Shown: positions 59,948 through 64,000 of the stretch, in pieces | Layout of the letters: each line of letters begins with the position of its first letter | Numbering within the stretch: the stretch's first letter is position 1 | DNA from: Geosporobacter ferrireducens | Lineage (GTDB): Bacteria; Bacillota; Clostridia; Peptostreptococcales; Thermotaleaceae | Direction: 5' to 3' | Length of the DNA: 64,000 nucleotides | NCBI RefSeq assembly: GCF_001750685.1 | Contig: NZ_CP017269.1 | Coordinates: forward strand, 4,009,416 to 4,073,415 | Made by a program: the position numbers and the translations under genes | The notes under the pieces: model-generated | What the model was told of the DNA's origin: nothing | The model's database searches: none | The model's input: only the letters and a program-made list of their open reading frames with translations

Positions 59948-61350
59948 AGATGGATCGTATAAAAATCATTTCAAAGACGCAAAGTCTGTGTCCTGTGTGT
60001 CTTAAAAAGGTTGGCGCACAGATCTATAACCAGGGCAGTAATACCTATATGGTCAAATCCTGTTCGGAACATGGCGTCTTTAAGACCGTTGTATGGAAGG
60101 GCAGCATTCCCATGGAAGAATGGGTTCGAAAAAAAGAAAGGGCATATATAAAGAATCCCATTACGGCAACAGAAAAGGGATGTCCTTTTGACTGTGGGTT
60201 ATGCAGCGGGCACAGACAGCATACCTGTACGGCATTAATCGAGGTTACACAAAACTGTAACCTGCACTGCAGCTTCTGTTTTGCAGATTCTAATGGATGT
60301 AGGGAGAAAGATCCGGATTTGGAACAGATCGAGCTTCAGTATAAAAGCGTATTGAAAGCCTCGGGAAGATGTAATATCCAGTTATCCGGAGGAGAGCCCA
60401 CGGTAAGAAAGGACCTGCCCCTCATTATAAAGATGGGCACAGTATTGGGTTTTCCTTTCATACAGGTGAATACCAACGGGATACGCATGGGAGAAGATGA
60501 AAGCTATGTCAAAGCGCTTAAGGATGCCGGACTTCGTTCGATTTTTTTACAGTTCGATGGTACGAATGATGATATAAACATAAAACTCCGGGGCAGGGAG
60601 CTGCTGGACGTCAAAATCAGAGCCATAGAGAATTGTAAAAAATACGGCATAGGGGTTGTGTTGGTTCCTACACTGGTTCCGGGGATAAATCTGGATAACA
60701 TAGGCAGTATTATTGATTTTGCATTGGAACATGCACCAGCGGTAAGGGGCGTGCATTTTCAGCCGGTCAGTTATTTTGGAAGAGCGCCCTCCACGCCAAG
60801 TGACAAAGATAGGGTGACACTGCCTGAAGTCATGGAAGCCATAGAAATGCAAACGGCAGGGAAAATCAGAAAAGAGAGTCTAAAGCCCCCGGGATGCGAA
60901 AATGCCTTATGTTCATTCCACGGCAGTTACCTATTGGATGAAAAAAGGAAATTAATGAATATAACAAAACGTTCAGGCTGCGGCTGTGAAGGTGGAAAGG
61001 CAGAGGAGGGAGCCGTAAAAGCAAAGGCGTATGTCTCCAGGAACTGGTCTTACAGAAAAGAAGATCATCTGCAAGAGAAGTCGAACACAGTTGAAATGCA
61101 GGGGTGGGATGAAATACTCAATCGTATTCATAACCATTCCTTCAGTATATCGGCCATGGCTTTTCAAGATGTATGGAACGTCGATCTGGAAAGAGTGAAG
61201 GATTGTTGTATTCATGTGGTAAATCCAGATGGAAGATTGATCCCCTTCTGTCTTTACAATCTGTCGGATATAGAAGGCAGGTACCTATACAGAAAAAGAA
61301 ATGAGACAAAAGAACCGTCCCCTTGTCTTGAAATGAGGGATTCGTTATGA
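59944..61350 (+). CDS. trsS: Radical SAM protein TrsS (Cys form), 468 aa
   Basis: ATG 59944 overlaps the previous stop. The radical SAM motif CNLHCSFCFADSNG is at about residue 103, with LSGGEPTVRKDLP (GGE) and NTNGIRMG. An N-terminal zinc/Fe-S region has CPVCLKK, CSEHGVF and CPFDCGLC. Further cysteines occur in PPGCENALCSFHG and RSGCGCEGG. Family knowledge: TrsS is a radical SAM (seleno)protein; here I see only Cys codons at the likely site. The final 15 codons are made by a dispersed palindrome (61304-61329), an unnatural tail after YLYRKRN. The CoA ligase start overlaps the stop. Confidence 0.87.
   Translation: MKMDRIKIISKTQSLCPVCLKKVGAQIYNQGSNTYMVKSCSEHGVFKTVVWKGSIPMEEWVRKKERAYIKNPITATEKGCPFDCGLCSGHRQHTCTALIEVTQNCNLHCSFCFADSNGCREKDPDLEQIELQYKSVLKASGRCNIQLSGGEPTVRKDLPLIIKMGTVLGFPFIQVNTNGIRMGEDESYVKALKDAGLRSIFLQFDGTNDDINIKLRGRELLDVKIRAIENCKKYGIGVVLVPTLVPGINLDNIGSIIDFALEHAPAVRGVHFQPVSYFGRAPSTPSDKDRVTLPEVMEAIEMQTAGKIRKESLKPPGCENALCSFHGSYLLDEKRKLMNITKRSGCGCEGGKAEEGAVKAKAYVSRNWSYRKEDHLQEKSNTVEMQGWDEILNRIHNHSFSISAMAFQDVWNVDLERVKDCCIHVVNPDGRLIPFCLYNLSDIEGRYLYRKRNETKEPSPCLEMRDSL
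61304..61329. repeat. Dispersed palindrome inside the 3' end of trsS
   Basis: AGACAA (61304) and TTGTCTT (61323) flank AGAACCGTCCCC, the same core as the copies at 12935 and 22797. It encodes part of ETKEPSPCLEM at the C-terminus of TrsS. Confidence 0.8.
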
Positions 61351-62657
61351 AACTGACACCCCTTGAAAGCTGGATTGTAGACAGAACGGGAATTCAGGAG
61401 AGGAGCAGGAGGGCATTAGAGGCATATCAAGTAAAGAAAGTAAGAGAAACCGTGGAATATGCAAAGAAAAACAGTTTATTTTATAGGAAGCAGCTAAAAG
61501 ATATTCGAACAGAAGACATCCGGTCTCTAAAGGATCTACAGAACCTGCCATTCACATTTCCCCAAGATATCAGACAAAATCCCTATGGTTTTTTATGTGT
61601 ACCCCAGCGTGCGGTCAAAAGGATCGTGACATTGAATACTTCCGGAACAACCGGAGAAGGAAAGAGAATCTTTTTTACAGAGAAAGATCTTGATGATACT
61701 ATTGATTTTTTCAGATATGGCATGAGTTGTCTGACAGACCGTGGGGACCGCGTGCTTGTCCTTCTCCCGGGCAATGCCTATGGAAGTATAGGCGATTTGC
61801 TAAAAAAGACTTTGGCTCTGTCCAACATAGGATGTACGGTACATGGTGTCCTTGCAGACCCGGAAGAAGCTGCACGGTGTATCGAAGAAAGAAACATAAC
61901 CTGTATTGTAGGAATTCCCATGCAGGTACTCTATTTAAGCAGGGCGAAAAGCGAGGTATTTAAAAAAAGGATTAAAAAGGTGCTGTTAAGTACGGATTAT
62001 GTGCCGGAAGTATTGATCCATGAATTAACACAAGAATATGGGTGCAGCGTCTTTACCCACTATGGGATGACGGAAATGGGATACGGGGGAGGTGTGGAAT
62101 GCGAAGCCTTAAACGGATACCACATGAGGGAGGGAGATCTGTATTTTGAAATTATTAATCCTGATACCGGTGAGGCTGTTGAAAACGGACAGTACGGTGA
62201 AGTCGTGTTCACGACCCTGACAAGACAGGCAATGCCTTTGATCAGATATAGAACAGGAGATATTGCTGCATTCTCATCCACCACCTGTCCTTGTGGTACT
62301 TTTCTCAAGACCATGAAAAAAGCGCAGGGGAGAATGGATAATAGGGTTGAACTAAGGGAAAATCAGTCCCTCTATTTGCGGGAACTGGATGAAATCATTC
62401 TGGATTTTAAAGCTGTCATGGATTATAAAGCCTATATGGATATCGAAAGTATACTCATCGTGGGAATTACTACGAAAAATGTGGAAGACTTCCAAAGTTT
62501 AAAGAGTGAAATAGCCCATAGGCTACAGGATATTCTATATCGTAAGCTTGGATACGGCATGGATATGGAACTTATATTCAATGGAGAAAACAAACCGAAT
62601 CAAATAGCCAATAGCATGATAAAAAGGAAAATTCATGATTACAGGAAGGTGAGATGA
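61347..62657 (+). CDS. DVU_1553-type AMP-dependent CoA ligase (phenylacetate-CoA ligase-like), 436 aa
   Basis: ATG 61347 overlaps the TrsS stop (ATGA). AMP-binding P-loop VTLNTSGTTGEGKRIFFTEK near residue 97, then THYGMTEMGYGGGVECEALNG (A5 motif) and LIRYRTGDIAAFSSTTCPCG (A7/A8). A short C-terminal domain follows. Length and start (ESWIVDRTGIQERSR) match the phenylacetate-CoA ligase branch and the DVU_1553 proteins of this gene set. It may adenylate an acid product of the molybdenum hydroxylase, but no acid substrate is proven. Confidence 0.87.
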   Translation: MKLTPLESWIVDRTGIQERSRRALEAYQVKKVRETVEYAKKNSLFYRKQLKDIRTEDIRSLKDLQNLPFTFPQDIRQNPYGFLCVPQRAVKRIVTLNTSGTTGEGKRIFFTEKDLDDTIDFFRYGMSCLTDRGDRVLVLLPGNAYGSIGDLLKKTLALSNIGCTVHGVLADPEEAARCIEERNITCIVGIPMQVLYLSRAKSEVFKKRIKKVLLSTDYVPEVLIHELTQEYGCSVFTHYGMTEMGYGGGVECEALNGYHMREGDLYFEIINPDTGEAVENGQYGEVVFTTLTRQAMPLIRYRTGDIAAFSSTTCPCGTFLKTMKKAQGRMDNRVELRENQSLYLRELDEIILDFKAVMDYKAYMDIESILIVGITTKNVEDFQSLKSEIAHRLQDILYRKLGYGMDMELIFNGENKPNQIANSMIKRKIHDYRKVR

Positions 62658-62660
62658 AGG

Positions 62661-63719
62661 ATGGGCGGTATATTTGAATGGATCGATGAATCCTTGGATA
62701 AAAAAGAAAATTTTGTGCTGGCTACCATCATGAAGAAATCCGGTTCTGCGCCTAGAGAAGAAGGAACAAAAATGATCATAAAAAAAGACTTTTCCATCGA
62801 TGGAACCATTGGCGGTGGATTGATGGAAGCAATGACCATCAAATTATCGGCAAAGGTTTTTCATACGAAAAAATGTGCCATAAAGAATTTTGCTTTGGCC
62901 AATAAGGATGCTGAGCTGCTGGGGATGGTATGTGGCGGAAGCGTAAGTGTATTGCTGGAATATGTGGACTGTGATGATGAACCAATGATAGAGCTTTATA
63001 AGAAGGCTGTAGAACTAAAGAAAAGCAGCATAGATTTTGTTTTGATAACGAAAATATCGGAAGGCCAGAAGAAGGTAACAGGATTGGATAAATGGATTTG
63101 TACGGAAACAGGGTTTTATGGCTTGGAAAATGAAGAGATCCAAAAGGTTATAAAAGAAATCAGGGAAAACTTCAATAGAATTAAAATACGTGAGATGGCC
63201 ATTGAAAAAGAAAAATATCTGATAGAACCTTTTTTCAACTATGAAACCATCTATATTATAGGGGCCGGACATGTGGCGCAAAAAATTGCAGATATCACAA
63301 AAAATCTGGGATTTCATGTTGTTGTTATGGATGATCGTAAGGAATTCGCCAACAAAGAAAGATTTAATACTGCAGATGAAGTAAAGGTGGTTCCGTCTTT
63401 TGACAACCTGGCGGACTATGTTAAAATAAATCATAACAGCTATATTATCATTGTAACAAGAGGTCATGCCTATGATAAGGATGCTCTGGCGCAAATCCTC
63501 AGAACCGATGCCAAATACATCGGGATGATAGGCAGCAGGAATAAACGGGAATATGTCTATAACAGCCTTTTGGAGGAAGGATTTACTTACAAGGACTTAG
63601 AACGGGTTTATTGTCCCATCGGGCTTCACATCTATGCAGATACGCCGGAGGAGATTGCGGTAAGCATTGCGGCAGAACTGATTAAGGTGAAAAGAGGGCC
63701 TGAAAATGAAAAAGGGTAA
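62661..63719 (+). CDS. XdhC/CoxF-family maturation protein, 352 aa
   Basis: ATG 62661 follows GAAGG. N-terminal XdhC domain: FVLATIMKKSGSAPREEGTKM, GTIGGGLMEAMTIK, GMVCGGSVSVLLEYVD. C-terminal Rossmann-type domain: ETIYIIGAGHVAQKIADITKN, VVVMDDRKEFAN, then YIIIVTRGHAYDKDAL and GMIGSRNKREYVY. XdhC proteins bind molybdenum cofactor and help insert the sulfurated form into xanthine dehydrogenase-type enzymes, here presumably the hydroxylase at 53349. Overlaps the next gene by 14 bases. Confidence 0.92.
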   Translation: MGGIFEWIDESLDKKENFVLATIMKKSGSAPREEGTKMIIKKDFSIDGTIGGGLMEAMTIKLSAKVFHTKKCAIKNFALANKDAELLGMVCGGSVSVLLEYVDCDDEPMIELYKKAVELKKSSIDFVLITKISEGQKKVTGLDKWICTETGFYGLENEEIQKVIKEIRENFNRIKIREMAIEKEKYLIEPFFNYETIYIIGAGHVAQKIADITKNLGFHVVVMDDRKEFANKERFNTADEVKVVPSFDNLADYVKINHNSYIIIVTRGHAYDKDALAQILRTDAKYIGMIGSRNKREYVYNSLLEEGFTYKDLERVYCPIGLHIYADTPEEIAVSIAAELIKVKRGPENEKG

Positions 63720-64000
63720 AATTGCTTCCATTATTGTGGCTGCAGGATATTCCTCCAGAATGGGCAGCTTTAAACCGCTCTTAAAATTTGGTACACATAC
63801 CGTTGTGGAGACCGTGATCAACACCCATAGGAATGCTGGTGTGGAGGACATTATCCTTGTGGTGGGGCACCGTGGGTCTGAAATAACAGAAAGGCTCAAG
63901 CATTCCGGTGTAGTATGTGTAGTGAATGAAAACTATTCCCAGGGTATGTATTCTTCTGTGGTAAAAGGTGTGGAAGCATTGGATGATGATATTGAGACAT
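63706..64000 (+). CDS. MocA/DVU_1551-type NTP transferase, N-terminal part, cut by window edge
   Basis: ATG 63706 lies inside the XdhC 3' end. The start MKKGKIASIIVAAGYSSRMG carries the nucleotidyltransferase signature LAAGxSxRMG, followed by KPLLKFGTHTVVETVINTH and DIILVVGHRGSEI. MocA-type enzymes add CMP or GMP to molybdopterin, forming the dinucleotide cofactor of Mo hydroxylases. The last 98 codons in the window are in frame and open; the gene continues beyond base 64000. Confidence 0.9.
   Translation, partial: MKKGKIASIIVAAGYSSRMGSFKPLLKFGTHTVVETVINTHRNAGVEDIILVVGHRGSEITERLKHSGVVCVVNENYSQGMYSSVVKGVEALDDDIET

Noticed and set aside
63015..63494. 159-codon antisense frame inside xdhC
   Set aside because: Shadow of the XdhC gene, with no start context.

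Overview
This window is about 64 kb of AT-rich chromosome from an anaerobic, low-GC Gram-positive bacterium, most likely a Clostridia-type Stickland or sugar fermenter. Support comes from AGGAGG-type ribosome sites, several TTG and GTG starts, ECF sigma/anti-sigma pairs of Firmicutes type, a glycine/betaine-reductase-like selenoprotein, a mannose-family PTS and a molybdenum hydroxylase cluster of the kind found in strict anaerobes. Two in-frame UGA codons sit exactly at expected selenocysteine positions, so the organism very probably decodes UGA as selenocysteine. I see no rRNA or tRNA genes, no CRISPR array and no intact transposase.

Layout. 1-10.5 kb is a defence-like island: a UvrD-type helicase cut by the left edge, a 962-aa DEAD/DEAH helicase, a TIR-domain protein, a protein with two HEPN-like Rx4H motifs, an SF1 helicase-nuclease fusion and a SEC-C/DUF5677-like protein. 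10.5-11.2 kb holds a long palindrome, an iterated motif array and a DnaA-box-like hairpin. 11.2-29 kb is ordinary chromosome: a sodium symporter, a DUF2089/SHOCT/YvlD-like envelope-stress operon, two sigma/anti-sigma pairs, a two-component system with its own ABC transporter (both operons share one operator-promoter module), an AraC regulator, a SEC-C methionine aminopeptidase, and a divergent DMT exporter/MocR regulator pair.

29.1-33.7 kb is a cobalamin-riboswitch operon: a 33-aa membrane peptide, a sodium:solute symporter, a selenocysteine-containing GrdB-type reductase subunit and a GrdE-type partner. 33.8-40.5 kb is mixed: a lipoprotein, a WYL regulator with a GyrI-like protein, a third sigma/anti-sigma pair, an acetyltransferase and an AhpD-like protein whose CxxC motif reads CxxU through UGA. 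40.7-48.6 kb is a mannose-family PTS operon (IIA, IIB, IIC, IID) with two cupin phosphoglucose isomerases, an extended mannose-6-phosphate isomerase, a GntR regulator and HPr, behind a consensus promoter and a palindromic operator. 48-52.1 kb contains decayed gene fragments, an XRE/peptide deformylase operon, a pentapeptide-repeat protein and a small ATPase.

52.2-64 kb is one tightly packed operon matching the DVU_1551-1559/TrsS-TrsM type gene set: a molybdopterin-binding protein, an aldehyde-oxidoreductase-type molybdenum hydroxylase, a flavin/Fe-S oxidoreductase, a small redox protein, a methyltransferase, a C-GCAxxG-C-C protein, the radical SAM protein TrsS, an AMP-dependent CoA ligase, an XdhC-type maturation factor and a MocA-like NTP transferase running off the right edge. 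Dispersed palindromic repeats of at least two families punctuate the whole window, and one copy forms the C-terminal codons of TrsS.
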